Part shown: positions 10,901-21,600 of the stretch, in pieces
Layout of the letters: every line of letters starts with the position of its first letter
Position numbering within the stretch: position 1 is the first letter of the stretch
NCBI RefSeq assembly: GCF_000003815.2
Contig: NC_049986.1
Coordinates: forward strand, 9,105,603 to 9,144,759
Length of the DNA: 39,157 bases
Direction: 5' to 3'
DNA from: Branchiostoma floridae
Lineage: Eukaryota > Chordata > Leptocardii > Amphioxiformes > Branchiostomatidae
The notes under the pieces: generated by a model
What the model saw: only the letters and a program-made list of their open reading frames with translations
The model's database searches: none
Told to the model about the DNA's origin: nothing
Program-made: the position numbers and the translations under genes

Positions 10901-12001
10901 ACACTAAACCTACCATTGTCCTGAGTCAGCAGTCTCCTGGCCTCCAAGTCAAACTCCTCTTTACTGATCTTCTGTTTGTACCACAGTTTCATGTTGGCCC
11001 AGTACCTAGAAATTACACACATATGATATACACTTACTTTAAAGGCACCCAATGCAATTTTAGAGCATCAAAATTAGAAATACTCTAAATAAGACAATCG
11101 ACCGACAATATTGACATCTACTTCACCATACTAGCACATTTGTATCATTATTTCGTACTTTGAGCATTTAAAAAGAATGCACAAAACATGCGGCAGATGG
11201 ACCCCTTTATTTATTATCCCACAATAAATCAGCGCAGGATTGAGCCACTAATGCTTCGCTGTCTGTAATTTTTGGTGATTTTTAAACGTGAGGTCACTGA
11301 GCACTTTGAATCTGATTTGTGCATTCCCAAATCGAGACCTGATTTGACCAAGTGACGATATCTCTGAAAGCGTTCGGGGCTCATTGGTCATGTTCACATG
11401 CATTCCTAAAACTTGACATACATCAAAATGGCTGCCCAAGTAGGAAGCGCTCAGTTCTCACCATACAAGAACATCGTAGCTTTGCTCAATGAAGGTCAAT
11501 GTGCAATAGAATAGTGTTATCTACACTTACTGTGTTTGAAAGAACGAATTTTAAGGCCTAATATTGGATTGGGCTCCTTAATAACACAACATATGATATA
11601 ACGTTAACGTTATAATATTTGCCTTATCATAACGGTATCATAATCATAAATAATGATACAAAATTTTGCACGAAAAACACATGAATATTTGTAGTTATTA
11701 CAAATAATAACTGGCATTTGGCGGGGGAATTTCATAAAAATTGTACTCTTTTTTGACAACTATTTACATCAACACTGCCCCCCTCCCACTCCTGTTTTCA
11801 ACGCTTGACGTTTTTCCCGCCACAAACTCGCCTCACAGCAAACGAAGGCGAGCGTTTGGTTTGATCCAAGGCAAACCCTGATGTTCTCAATGCTGTGTTT
11901 GGTCTATAGAAATACAAATACGAGACTTACTGCTTGATATTTTCGCCCAGAGCATCGCTGAGATGTTTGCGAGCGACGTTCAGGTCCACCAGCGCCGCCA
12001 T
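4767..12001 (-). CDS. TADA1: TADA1, transcriptional adaptor 1 (SAGA subunit), eight exons
   Basis: Orthologue of metazoan TADA1 (yeast Ada1/Hfi1), a core structural subunit of the nuclear SAGA histone acetyltransferase coactivator. Coding exons from 5' to 3' on the minus strand: 12001-11931, 11005-10914, 10335-10228, 9421-9318, 8443-8231, 7021-6876, 5874-5715, 4931-4767. All boundaries are GT..AG and the frame stays open through 1,059 nt, giving 352 residues (human protein 335). Landmarks: [20 protein letters not shown] (about residues 29-50, near-identical to vertebrates); a Lys-rich linker around 105-120; [19 protein letters not shown] plus the following helix (about 160-215), the histone-fold region of the SAGA-Tad1 domain; [14 protein letters not shown]; and C-terminal [20 protein letters not shown], matching human KLWHPNHEELQQDKVH. 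The start ATG GCG GCG opens the conserved N terminus. It appears intact. Introns are rich in MITEs. Confidence 0.95.
4900..5440 (-). repeat. Tandem array of ~124-base units derived from the TADA1 exon 8 splice acceptor
   Basis: The block gatctgttcacctgcaatta (complement of the acceptor and first codons of exon 8) recurs at 4921, 5045, 5171, about 5296 and 5411, spaced 124, 126, 125 and 115 bases. Unit 1 is the real exon edge. Unit 2 keeps a perfect acceptor and still reads [14 protein letters not shown] on the minus strand. Units 3-5 carry point changes. Each unit also carries intron sequence (tttacagtaagca, tggaaaatgtac). Confidence 0.85.
5715..5874 (-). CDS. TADA1: TADA1 exon 7
   Basis: 160 nt, acceptor gctgtgcag, donor GTGAGT. 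Encodes a variable stretch, then [20 protein letters not shown] and [14 protein letters not shown], matching the human DDAEQQAALLLACSGDTLPA region. Confidence 0.93.
5875..6875 (-). other. TADA1: TADA1 intron 6 (holds MITE family A)
   Basis: Intron of 1,001 bases. Apart from the MITE at 6014-6364, I recognise nothing in 6370-6875. Confidence 0.7.
6014..6364. mobile_element. hAT-like MITE, family A, copy 1
   Basis: Ends are CAGGGCCCGAAAT at 6014 and ATTTCGAGCCCTG ending 6364, inverted with one mismatch. A 5-base direct repeat, cacac, flanks it at 6009-6013 and 6365-6369. The subterminal regions are packed with the near-palindrome TTGGGTGCACC on both sides. The AT-rich centre has no coding frame. 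A second copy lies at 9806-10166. Confidence 0.8.
6876..7021 (-). CDS. TADA1: TADA1 exon 6
   Basis: 146 nt, acceptor tgcccacag, donor GTACGT. Encodes [20 protein letters not shown] then [10 protein letters not shown], matching human HLKDILTSVVSRRKAYRLRD and following. Confidence 0.94.
7493..8169 (+). mobile_element. hAT-like MITE, family B, copy 1 (host of nested element C)
   Basis: Ends are CAGGGCTCGAAAT at 7493 and ATTTCGAGCCCTG ending 8169, perfect inverted repeats. Flanks cctatagg (7485-7492) and ccttttgg (8170-8177) are an 8-base target duplication with two mismatches. Subterminal tgcaggt/acctgca repeats are frequent. With element C removed, the element is about 348 bases. Confidence 0.8.
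7805..8125. mobile_element. hAT-like MITE, family C, nested in B
   Basis: Ends are CAGGGCTCTAGCCAGC at 7805 and GCTGGCTAGAGCCCTG ending 8125 (inverted). It is flanked by a perfect 8-base duplication, cctgcacc, at 7797-7804 and 8126-8133, the hAT hallmark. Inside are gacgga/tccgtc dyads and no transposase. Confidence 0.88.
8231..8443 (-). CDS. TADA1: TADA1 exon 5
   Basis: 213 nt (71 codons, phase 0 both sides), acceptor gtttcctcag, donor GTGAGG. Encodes [14 protein letters not shown]... and the first histone-fold helices ([19 protein letters not shown], then [12 protein letters not shown]). Confidence 0.95.
8615..9130 (-). pseudogene. LINE retrotransposon remnant, 3' end of the reverse transcriptase ORF
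   Basis: Translated on the minus strand from about 9128 to the stop at 8746-8748, it reads ...[20 protein letters not shown]... then [20 protein letters not shown] and FVQ-like C-terminal sequence ending VNTSIL. The pattern C-x5-DE-xHF-x-x-x-C-xLY-x-x-R is typical of the C-terminal Cys/His region of non-LTR retrotransposon ORF2 proteins. An in-frame TAG just before VEDECHF shows it is dead. A poly(A) signal (complement of 8626-8631) lies downstream. Confidence 0.7.
9170..9265 (+). mobile_element. Fragment related to the element at 2460-2881
   Basis: gttcccagatggaataacag and ctgtatatagtgtataataa repeat the 3' part of the 2460-2881 element (gttcccagacggaaaacaca and ctgtatatagtgtataatga). Only this part is recognisable; the terminal inverted repeat is missing. 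Confidence 0.6.
9318..9421 (-). CDS. TADA1: TADA1 exon 4
   Basis: 104 nt, acceptor tttttttccag, donor GTAATC. Encodes a basic linker, [20 protein letters not shown]. Its sequence is less conserved, but its length, phase and Lys richness match the vertebrate GKPKGKKK region. Confidence 0.88.
9545..10186 (-). mobile_element. hAT-like MITE, family B, copy 2 (reverse, interrupted by family A)
   Basis: Sequence 9625-9800 is the inverted counterpart of 7500-7680 in copy 1, with similarity fading out near 9545. Its end, ttttttcgagccctg at 10172-10186, lies on the far side of the family A insertion. The original TIR at the low-coordinate end is not recognisable. Confidence 0.7.
9806..10166. mobile_element. 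hAT-like MITE, family A, copy 2, inserted in B
   Basis: Ends are CAGGGCTCGAAAT at 9806 and ATTTCGAGCCCTG ending 10166. A perfect 5-base duplication, agggg, flanks it at 9801-9805 and 10167-10171. Sequence is close to copy 1 over its full length, including the TTGGGTGCACC subterminal clusters. Confidence 0.85.
10228..10335 (-). CDS. TADA1: TADA1 exon 3
   Basis: 108 nt, acceptor tgaccag, donor GTAAGT. Encodes [15 protein letters not shown] (human HSHNDFLLAILTRCQ) followed by a Gln/Lys-rich segment, [15 protein letters not shown]. Confidence 0.93.
10336..10913 (-). other. TADA1: TADA1 intron 2
   Basis: A 578-base AT-rich intron. No recognisable repeat or RNA gene is seen. Confidence 0.75.
10914..11005 (-). 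CDS. TADA1: TADA1 exon 2
   Basis: 92 nt, starting G-TAC-TGG after ttctag and ending at donor GTAGGT. Encodes [20 protein letters not shown] then [10 protein letters not shown], the most conserved part of the protein. Confidence 0.95.
11006..11930 (-). other. TADA1: TADA1 intron 1
   Basis: A 925-base intron bounded by GTAAGT and TTCTAG. I see no repeat family or gene in it. Confidence 0.8.
11931..12001 (-). CDS. TADA1: TADA1 exon 1 (coding part)
   Basis: Encodes [20 protein letters not shown] then NIK and two bases of a Gln codon, followed by the donor GTAAGT (complement of 11925-11930). It aligns with the human N terminus, ending ...SEALGDNVKQ. Confidence 0.93.
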
Positions 12002-12080
12002 TTTGGTCGCAGTGCTGTATGGGAAGGACGCCGTCTTTTTTTACCTGTCAAACCTTCCGGGCTTAAAATAATCACTTGTT
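12002..12080 (-). promoter_or_regulatory. TADA1: Likely TADA1 5' UTR and core promoter region
   Basis: Sequence directly upstream of the TADA1 ATG is richer in GC than its surroundings (gtcgcagtgctg, cttccgggc) and has no TATA box, as is usual for a housekeeping gene. The ATG context ccaaaATGGCGGCG is strong. The exact start site is not visible. Confidence 0.4.
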
Positions 12081-14720
12081 ATTAGTAGAATAAACGTTTT
12101 TCTTGTCTATAAGAACAAGATGATGAATATATCACTCAGAAACTGTTGGAAATTCTCGTTATTGCGTGCAAACTGTTGGTAAAATTTCTAAAAATGCTGC
12201 ATGTATCAAAAGCGAACTCTATTTGTCGTTGACGGTACTGCAACAGTATTGTGTCATAATTACGCACGATGTATTTGCAATGATTATTCTCGTCACTAGA
12301 GTTCCCCACTGATACGTCAAATTGATTGGAGCCAACACTTGTAGGGCAAAGCGTAACATTGTGAATTTGCAGCATCAAATTGTGAACAAAAGTGTTGTCT
12401 TTGAGACCATCACATGACAAAAAGACGTGATTCGACGTGTGTACACTGTCATAATAATGCGTTGTTGTAATGCAAACAAAATCTGTCCTGTTGTAATAAT
12501 GAAAAGATAGTTCAATCGCAAGGTCCAATCGTATGCAATGTATAATATACTGTATGTATGTCTGACGCCAAGGTTGCACAGCTGTTTATTATCATTCGTT
12601 TGTGGAGTCAACTAATATTTTAATAAAGATACCAAGCCGAGTTGTCGAGTGATTTTATTAGGTTCTTGATAATCTGGCCATTTGATTTTACCAACATAAA
12701 AGGGCATAATGCCTCTTTAACAGTCAGATAACTACGATCCATCCTCCCAAAACCCGTTAAGGTTTTGGAACCGCCGACACATTTCGTACAAATTTAGCAC
12801 AAATCTTCATGGTTCTTCGTAAAATGACACAGCTCATATTGCGATTGGCCACGGCTGCCTAACCAGGCTAACCAATTTCCCGGCTAGACAGGACGCCGGA
12901 AAGGTTCTGATGAAAGTCATATGTGCGTCCGAGACCGTAGTCATGGTGAGCACCATATTAAAACCGCTAGCTTTTGCCAGACCTTTGCAAATATTTGAGA
13001 CAATTTCTAGGAATACTAACTGTAAAATAATGGCTTCTCAGAACCAGACACCAACACAAGCCAAAACACACATAGTGACATAGTATGTTTTCTAGTGGCA
13101 CTTTTCGTGAAGCTTTTTCAAGTTCAAGGACTATATCATGTCCCAAAGCTTTTTTGATCATGTTGTCAATTGTTTGGGGTTCGGAGTGTCATATGGGTCA
13201 TATGGAGCCGATTTAGATATTTTTCTGTAGCTATCCCAACTCCAAACTTCAACAACCTGAGCCCCCCCCCCCTTACCAACTAGATCCAAGTAGTACAGAA
13301 GATCACAGACCTAGCCTAGCCTATTGAAGACTTCAAAAGCTCTATGTCCTCAACATGTACACAGAAAGACTTGAAGGCTTCCGCCAGTAAATATGTTTCA
13401 GAAACCGTCAATCTTATGAATGTGCGTTATGTGAGGTCTGTTATAAAATCTCCAAACAGACGTTGGTAGAATGAATTCCTACGTCATCAGGGATTTTGGC
13501 ACAGAAAAAAGACAGTTTGGGAAAGCGATTTAGCCTCCCGAACATCTGCTTGGAGATTAGCCTATTGCCTTTATCTACACACAATCTAAACATGGGTGTG
13601 GCACGTTTTACCAGCTTCTTTTAATGCCTGGCAGGTTAATTAACGTTTGATGTGATTATATTTGAATAAGGCCATAAAACAGCTAATCTTTATACCATAG
13701 CCTAGAGTTTTATGGGCTTTATACACACTCCGTATGCTGCAAATAGAAATGATCCGATCCAGTATTTCCATTTAATACTGTGTAAAGATTGAGAAAAGTT
13801 AATCTTTTGATTTTTTTTGTCATTCGAGTAAGGGTAGGGCGCTGCCTTAGTGTATAGGTAGCCTGTGATGTCTATAATGTTATTGTTCTTGACATGCGTT
13901 GACTTTGTCTCTATTGAGTATTAGCGTGAGAAAACTAGAGAACTACTATTAAAGACATAGACAATAGCAAGTCCGAAGCCTTCAATTCTACATATGGCCC
14001 AACTCACCGAACAACCCTTACACGAAGATAAAGGATCTAATACATTGACTACAGGTATAGCCGCAGGCGATAGTACTACTACTATAGTAAACTGTTGATC
14101 CGCCCAACACTCCACTAAGAAAAACTAACTTTATCCTGACCCGTCTTGACAACCGACGATCTTATAACAGTATAAATGTCTTGAGCTGTTTCCTTGGTAG
14201 TGTGTTTAGCAACTAGATATGCCGAACGTTGTACTTGAGTTTGCATGGCTTGAATGGGGACCCGCGACGATATATTTTGTTTGGAGAACGCATAGGTTTT
14301 CAGTAGCCCGCGGGGGAAGTGGTCGAAGTAACCAAATAGGGGTAATTGTTTGTCTATTGGATCAGTTCATTATAAACTAGGGGGTTTCGGCGTGTTAATT
14401 TATTTCTAAAAGAAGCTTTAACTTGATACGCTGACACACTACTACTTTCTGTCGTGTTAGTAACAATTTCAAAGATTATTTTCAGGTATTAAGTGTACGT
14501 ATGAGCGATAAACTGTTTACAACAAAGATACGGATACTAAAGAAACTTTGTATGCCCCTATATTTACAAAGTGTTACGTCCCACGATATGTTTTGCAACT
14601 CAGAAAGGCTCTGGGTGGCGTGTTTACTGCGACCTCTCTTAGTTGCTACGACCGCGACCACGGCTTCATTCAGTCTTCATTTCTGGTGAAAAGGCGGGTC
14701 ATTATTCCTCCGCAGTCACC
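12081..14720. other. Intergenic region
   Basis: No coding exon is convincing. A 147-codon minus-strand frame (12579-12136) is AT-rich and matches no family I know. At 12840-12900 gcgattggcc and aaccaat form two CCAAT-type motifs. A C-tract lies near 13262-13272. One small inverted-repeat element is listed separately. Confidence 0.5.
13447..13558. mobile_element. Small MITE-like inverted-repeat element (112 bases)
   Basis: The ends aatctccaaacagacg (13447-13462) and catctgcttggagatt (13543-13558) are inverted repeats with three mismatches. A single related end, tctgcttggagatta, occurs at about 23317-23331, so the motif is dispersed. No clear target duplication is seen. Confidence 0.45.
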
Positions 14721-14721
14721 C

Positions 14722-14758
14722 ATGTAGAGTAGAGATGTCGTCCTGCGGGGACCCATGA
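14722..14758 (+). promoter_or_regulatory. Two upstream ORFs before the main start
   Basis: ATG TAG at 14722-14727 is a start directly followed by a stop. A second uORF at 14735-14758 has seven codons, and its TGA (14756-14758) overlaps the main ATG (14755-14757) as ATGA. Both would matter only if transcription starts upstream and no 5' intron removes them; gcag at 14712-14715 is a possible acceptor. Confidence 0.4.
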
Positions 14759-15656
14759 CAGACAGCATGTGCCAGAGCGATGTGGTGCACGGCTTCGCGG
14801 CTCACCGGGACAGGGAGCTCTCAGACAACCTCTTGCAGACCGAAGACGACCTCGATCAGTTGCACGCTTGGCGGGCGAAGGAGGCGGACGCCTTCTGCGG
14901 GTGGGTCCCGGACCCGCGCGCGCCCCAGCGCCGCCCCAAGGATAACCCCGCCAACAAACCCGCTCCCAAACGCCTCCGTAGCACCAAGGAACGAAGACTC
15001 AGCCAACAGAACCTACGAGCGACGTACGAATTTCGACATTATCGCGACATCGGGCGCTACATTCAACAGTACCGCCGAGACCACTCCTGTACCGTGGCCC
15101 CTCGGGACACCAACCCTCACTTTACCTCGGACGCTCTGGTAGCACTTCTCCGAAAGGCGGACCCCCAGAAACCCTACTTGATACCACGGACAAGAGTCCA
15201 AGACGTCCCTGGTTGCTCCTTAGAGCCGCCAAAGTTAGGAGTCCTCCGTAGAGCCGTGACGGGGACCTCAAGAGATTGGCATTCCTTTTCGGGTTCATCT
15301 GTATCTCACCCGGTCACCGAGGAAGCTCTACCAACCAGTCATTCACCACCTCAACTTTCACAACAAATTCCAGCCAGGGGGCCGGAAAGGGTAGTGTCCG
15401 GAGCCGGGGACGTAACCAACACCGCCGGCTTTGGTCTCCACTTCACCTCGCTGAGCCGGCCGAGCACGGGTACTACAGAGAGTCGAGACTCCGGATCGAG
15501 CTCTAACAGTAACTCCAAATCCCTCCCGAACCATGGAACGCTCACTCTAGCTTTTAGCATCAACGGAAACTCCAACAGGCAACAACGCCCGCCTTCAACA
15601 TCAGCTACTAGTAGTACTAACAAGCCCGCCAAACCCCAATACACATCCATAGTGAG
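14755..15656 (+). CDS. Unknown gene, exon 1
   Basis: 902 nt from ATG (in ...acccATGACAG) to donor GAG|GTAAGT, ending two bases into an Arg codon that exon 2 completes. High GC compared with the flanks and a long open frame support it as coding. It has no hydrophobic segment. Confidence 0.75.
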
Positions 15657-18600
15657 GTAAGTGTGCTCGAAGTAATAATTTGAGAGTTTTGGAACCGCCC
15701 TTATCAAACCACTTGGGTTGTTCTTAAAAACATAGCTGTGTTGCGCAGACACGAAGATATGTCCACGGCATTCATTAACCAAAGCGATAAATTATCGGTA
15801 AAAAGTCTAGAAACTTTCTGATCTGTGCATCCTAAAATCTTACCCCTGGCCTGCTGTGTACGTGTGTGTATTTGTGTTGTTGTTTTTGCATTGTATTCCC
15901 GGCTATATGTATAAAAGTATGCATTCTTCCATTCATTGGTGGTATTCAAAAGTAATTACATATTTGGTCGGTGTATAATCTCGCCCTTAGGCCCCCATAG
16001 TTTAGCACATCGTGGTGTCGTTGTTATTTCCGACGCTATTTCGGTGGTATTTTAAAACCTTGCGGCCTTGCGAACGGCCTTGTACTTTGTTGTTCTTTAT
16101 CTTAAAGCTAAGATCAGTAGTACACATGTTTTACTTCTCTACAATTCTCTCCTTTGACGCTCCCAAATGCCCCCAAAGGCCAAAGCGTTGGTGAGTTGAC
16201 GTGGTCCACTCTTTTGGCTTTTTTGCATTATTCATGAAAACTCTTTTATCGAGCTAAGAAGACGTAACCCTGTTATCACTTTTCTCTATCACAAACACAC
16301 AAACTTATATTTCATAGAATGAAAGTGATATATTTATAGCTAGCTGAAGCTTGACGATCTAAAAGTGACGAATTTTCTGTGAAATGCTTGCAGTCAAAAG
16401 AGTGTATATGTGTAGCCCGTGCTTTCGCATTTTTTATTCCTTGTGATTTAAATGTTTACAAACACTCCTTGTCGTTGTAAAACAAGAAGGAAAGGTGTAA
16501 AATATCCGAACATGGTGAGATTCCATAAATTATCATCTCGCGTTAGTCTTTTTTTCTTTTCATCCTGCACGTTTTGTTGGTGTTCCCTTGTCGCTATCAG
16601 CTGGAAGCTGTCAATAAATTCAAGAATGTCGCGAAAGAATGCAAACAGAAGCCGCGGGCACGAATAAATCAATCAGTTGTTTCTTGTCAATAAATTTTAA
16701 AAAAAGAAGCAGCACTTCTATCACAAACTTCAGTAAAGATTAGGCATGGTTTATTTTGTAATAGAAAATGTGCACGAAGTTTTAATTTGGAACGTTAACC
16801 ACATGCAAGTATTAAATGGTAGAAGGTATAAAGAAATAAAATAGGAAAATTTGTTTGAGTCTTGCCATGTGTTTCACAGCTGGTATTTGTCATTAACACC
16901 TAGTTAGAAATGCATGAAATTGATGTAAACAACATCCGTTCCTTTGTAATTACTTGCTTACAAAAGAACCAAGTCCTTAAATGTATCCAGCATAACGTTT
17001 TTGCATAGAGTATAGTAGAGAATACTTGAGGAAATTATAGATTTTTGTTTTGTCTTTTTGCCAACTTTGGTTTACCCGGTATTCTGGAATTTGAGGCTCA
17101 CTTTCAAAAAGCAAAAAGTTGCAATATCGGTATACGACGTTACGTAGATATTGCACTAATTTGCTTTTGAAAGTGGTACCTACCATTCATCCATCTCTTT
17201 CTTTGTTTTGCTCCTTAATCTAGGTTAGCATTTGTATCAAATGTTGTTTGTATTGTCAACGTACTTGTAAACCCTTTTAAGGGATACTGGTAAGACATAT
17301 ATCATAAGAGTAGCACAATTCAAAACATTTATAACAGTTTGCAATACAAGTAATGCATGTAATCCGGTTCTGACCAGAACGAATTGTGTCAATTTCACAT
17401 TGTGTTGATTTCACTTCCATCTATATATAACTTTTTTTTTTAAGTAACAGAATCTGCTTCAGTGTCCAATGATCGCCGAGAAGAGTTAACGTAATTCCAG
17501 CCTTTTGTACGCCTTGTTTGTGGATAACAGCACAATGAATGGATGGTTTATTTGACTTGAGTGGGGAGGGGGATTGTACACAACTTGTTGCTTAGCTGGG
17601 TGTTTGTTGTCTACTTGATACGAGTATGTGGATTTGTCAACTACAAATTTGCATAGCCGTAAGGTGTATCACACAAAAATCCGATCAGATGTTACAAGAC
17701 AAATTCCTGACGTTTTTTACGCTCTCAGTTTTTTTTGCAAATGGTCAGATCTATGGCACTAGAACGGGTTAAAACGGAAAGCTAGAAAAAACGTGACAAT
17801 TTTGTCTCCTTGAAAGAATTGAACTGTAATTTCCAACACAAAAAAGCAAGAATGACTTATAACGTTACCAACACAGACGAACTTTCAAATTAATTTTGTC
17901 CCCTACTATTTGCTTTTGGACAGACAATGTGGCATTTCACTCAAGTTAGTAGCTTTTAACAGTGCCACATACAAGGTACAGGCAGAAGGCAGTATTTTCT
18001 TTCACCTCCCCGACCGAAGTCAGGTACTCATTTTTACACCTGGATGAAGCGAGGAAGGTCGTGTAACGTGCCTTTCCCAAGGGCATAACGTCGAGGGCAC
18101 AGCGATTATCGAACTCTGGACCTGTTGTGAACAACCGTGGATAAATCTGCATGAAGAGAAGAGGAGAGGAAATTGTTACAGTTTTTCCTCACTATTATCT
18201 ACTTCAAGATTAGTAACACATTACTATCGTAAACGAAGTGTAATCAACTTAACGTCTGTGTATTCTATTCTAGTATCCTTCTATGAAAAGAACTTGAGTG
18301 TCCTTGGGTTGTCCTTGGCGGCAGTTGTTTTCCATCAGCTGTAGAAGGTTCTCCTTCCTCAGACCGGAAGCTCTTTCCCCAAAAGAATACTCGAACATAT
18401 TGACGTCATCTCGGCAAAATGTCGTCTGCAAACTTCGTCAGTACCAAATCCAGCCACTGATACAAGTACCGTATTTTCTCAAATAATTGCGTTATATTGA
18501 GCACGTGCATCTTGCTTGTATCACAATTAAGATGCAAATTTCAAAATTACTTTCGTTGCGTATGATAGACCTACATCGCATTTCAAAAGTTTCAATATAC

Positions 18601-21600
18601 GGAAAGTTTTTGTAAAGTTTTCGTAAAGGAATTGACAGAGGTATTAAAGACAGATGTAGGTACATGTACCTAACGTTTGAATTTGTTTATTCTGTCCCCA
18701 CAGGCATTTAGCTTGCTTAGTTTATTTTACCGTTGACCAAAGACGCCGCTTTAGTATTTAACTGTGCCGGATGGTGTTGACACTGGTCGAAGAGCAAACT
18801 CCACTGACAATGGCTCACAAATCTGAATGCGGCGCTACTGCACAAACTAAAACAAAAAGGAGACGCCTCTGTCGTTGAACTCTGCCCCTAAACTAACTAA
18901 TTGCACAATAAATGTTTCTTTTCGACTGTTATTTTTTCTAACCACAAAGCCACGTCGTTTTTCTGCCTTGTCTGGTAGTTTATGACCACCGTATCCCAGG
19001 TTACAAATGCTGAATTCGTTTTACGGTTACTAGTAGTTTACCGAAAAGTGCCCCCCCCCCTCAATCGTGAACTGAATTTGTTTACACCTATTATAAACGT
19101 TAGACACCACGTACGTAGTACTGAACTAACTTAAAATAGTACCACAAGAACGACACGTATGTTCTAGCGTGTCCTCAGGGAGGCCAAGATATGACCTCAC
19201 GAGATAGCAACAAATACTTCAAGTAACATCTAGGGTCATCTAGTTTGTCTGTACGATATCTGTCACTTCAATCGGCATGCACACCTGTAGGTTTGACCGC
19301 AGGTATAGCAGATTTGTTGTTCGTTTGTCACGAGTATACAGAACAATAATGTTTTCTGTTTGACAGCAACCTTGTTCTGAAATCCGTTAGGTTGTAACAA
19401 ACTGTAATAAATAAAGAGGATTTGAATAGATCTATCTGCCAGCCGGGTGTTGGAACACAGAATCCTTTTAGTTGTCGAGTATACAGTCTTCCATACACTG
19501 TTACTGAAATAACAACGGAAGAGTAGGTTAGAGTTTCCACATATTTTGAAACGCTACAAAAGTTGCGCTTTGAATGGTTGACATTGTTCACAGAGTCCTG
19601 ACAGAAAAATCACCAAGAAAAGAGGAGCTCTTCGATTTTCTAGGACGTTTTAAATTGTTGAACTTGAAGTGACTTATAGACAGTTGATTGATGTGTTTAG
19701 GCGCGGCTTGGGGCAGTCAGGGGCACCGACTGAGAGACATGTTCTTGACACCGTAGCTAATTTAAACAGTCGCTCAAGGTCGCCCGTTACCAACCGTCGC
19801 GTTCCGGCGAGGGTGGTGATGGGATATGTTGAAACAGACAGTTCAGCTGGCCTGTCGAGGTGGAACTTTACCATAAAAAAAGGAAAGAAAAACGTTAACA
19901 CTAATCTAAAATTTGCTAAGGTTATGTTATGATCAAGTATCTATACACTATTGATATTCTTCTACATACCTACCTACCTAGTAAGTCCCTTGATCTACAT
20001 ACATCCATCTCAAAACAACTGTTACACGATGAAAAATCTCCAAGCAGATGTTGCAAGGCAAAATTGTTTGTCTCTAGCTCCTCGTTTCTGTTACTAGTAA
20101 TAGAAACGGCCTGCCTAAAACATAAACGGGGAGCTAGATTTTTCGTTCCAATGTCTACCTGGAAATTGCACAAATTTTGCCTTTCTGTCTTGGATTGTGG
20201 ATATACTGTGAAGTTTAAAACAATGCGTTACTAATACCCTAAAGTATTTTAGTGAGAGTCTGAGACAGTGGACCGGTTTGTTTCTGGAGACTGTTTTATT
20301 TGGCAAACCTCCATCGTTCCTCCATGGAGAGGAATGCTTTCCGGTTTACATCAGGGCCTAAACACGCCGGAACAGACGCAGCGGTTGGCTAATGTCTACC
20401 GAAAAGGCAGTCGCATATTTGCAGACTTCATGTACTCAGATGTCACTGAAAGCTTTTACCAAATGTAATTATTCCACGAGTAAAGGAAACGCCCATAGAA
20501 GCCCCCCTACTGAGTGACCAGGACCAGAGTAGTTTGACCGGAAGTCCGAATGACCTCTCTGTTTGTTGTGTGAACTCAAGCGTGGTGGGTGGTCAAATAT
20601 TTGGACTGGTCTGGATGTAATCTTCGAGAAGATGTGTTGAGGAAAAAAATGGGGCGACTAAAAGAAACGTTACGATCTACCTACGTATACCTACCCTCCA
20701 TCTGCTTGTATCGAGCACATACGATCGTAACTGAAAAACGTATCGGTAATGTAAAACAAAAATACAAAAATCACATTGGATGAGAATACAATCTTCTCGA
20801 CAAGTAGGACGCATTTACGTTCGATGCCGAGATCCTATCTTGGTTTAAATTTCGATGGTTCTGAGAGACAATCTTTGTTTCAGGAGCGAGCCCAGTGCCG
20901 ACTCTAAACAGGCCGATGCGGCGTCTGTGTCTGATATGAGCGCCACGGGCGTCAACATCATGGCTATGGACAGACAGGTAAGATTATGTAGTGTGAAGTG
21001 TTCTGTCTTCTCTTTCTACAAATAGTTTGACCAATTACAGTCTCAGCCTTCGCCCAAACTGTGATTCTGCTATTAGCTAGTTCACCGTTCCACGTACGCA
21101 TGCGCAACAACCGGAATTGTAGGCGATATGTCAAAGGTGAAGACCCTTGAAACTTATACAAAACACTTCGATCTGGACATTGTTACGCAGATCGGGTTTA
21201 CCCTTTGAAATATAACGCACGTTGCTGCACATGTGAAGTTGGAATAGTGAACAAACTCTGGACGTTTGGCAATTAATGTTACGTTTGAACTTGGAAAAAA
21301 ATGCAGCCAGAATATTTAAAGCAAAAACGATTCTATCAATCGATGTACATTCTCTTTCATTGAAAGATGATTTCAAAAATTGGAGAAACTTTCAAAGCCG
21401 GTTTAAACTATTAACTTTATTCTTTTTACTTTGTATATAGCCTTGTTAAGCACAGGTCTAAGTAAATCTTGTGAAACATTACAGACCGACTTGTTCGGAA
21501 AAACTATTGAATACTAGTAGTACATTCTTTGTCAAACACTGTCGAAAGCATGTAGGAATGGCATGAGTCAGAGGGAAAGAATTTCACAATGTGTGTCCAA

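Noticed and set aside
12136-12579. 147-codon minus-strand open frame upstream of TADA1
   Set aside because: AT-rich, Asn/Ile/Thr-heavy, no recognisable domain, overlapped by another frame and without promoter or splice context. It could be revived by transcript data.
19669-19932. 87-codon plus-strand open frame in the large intron
   Set aside because: Somewhat GC-rich and possibly an exon, but splice sites in a matching phase were not evident.
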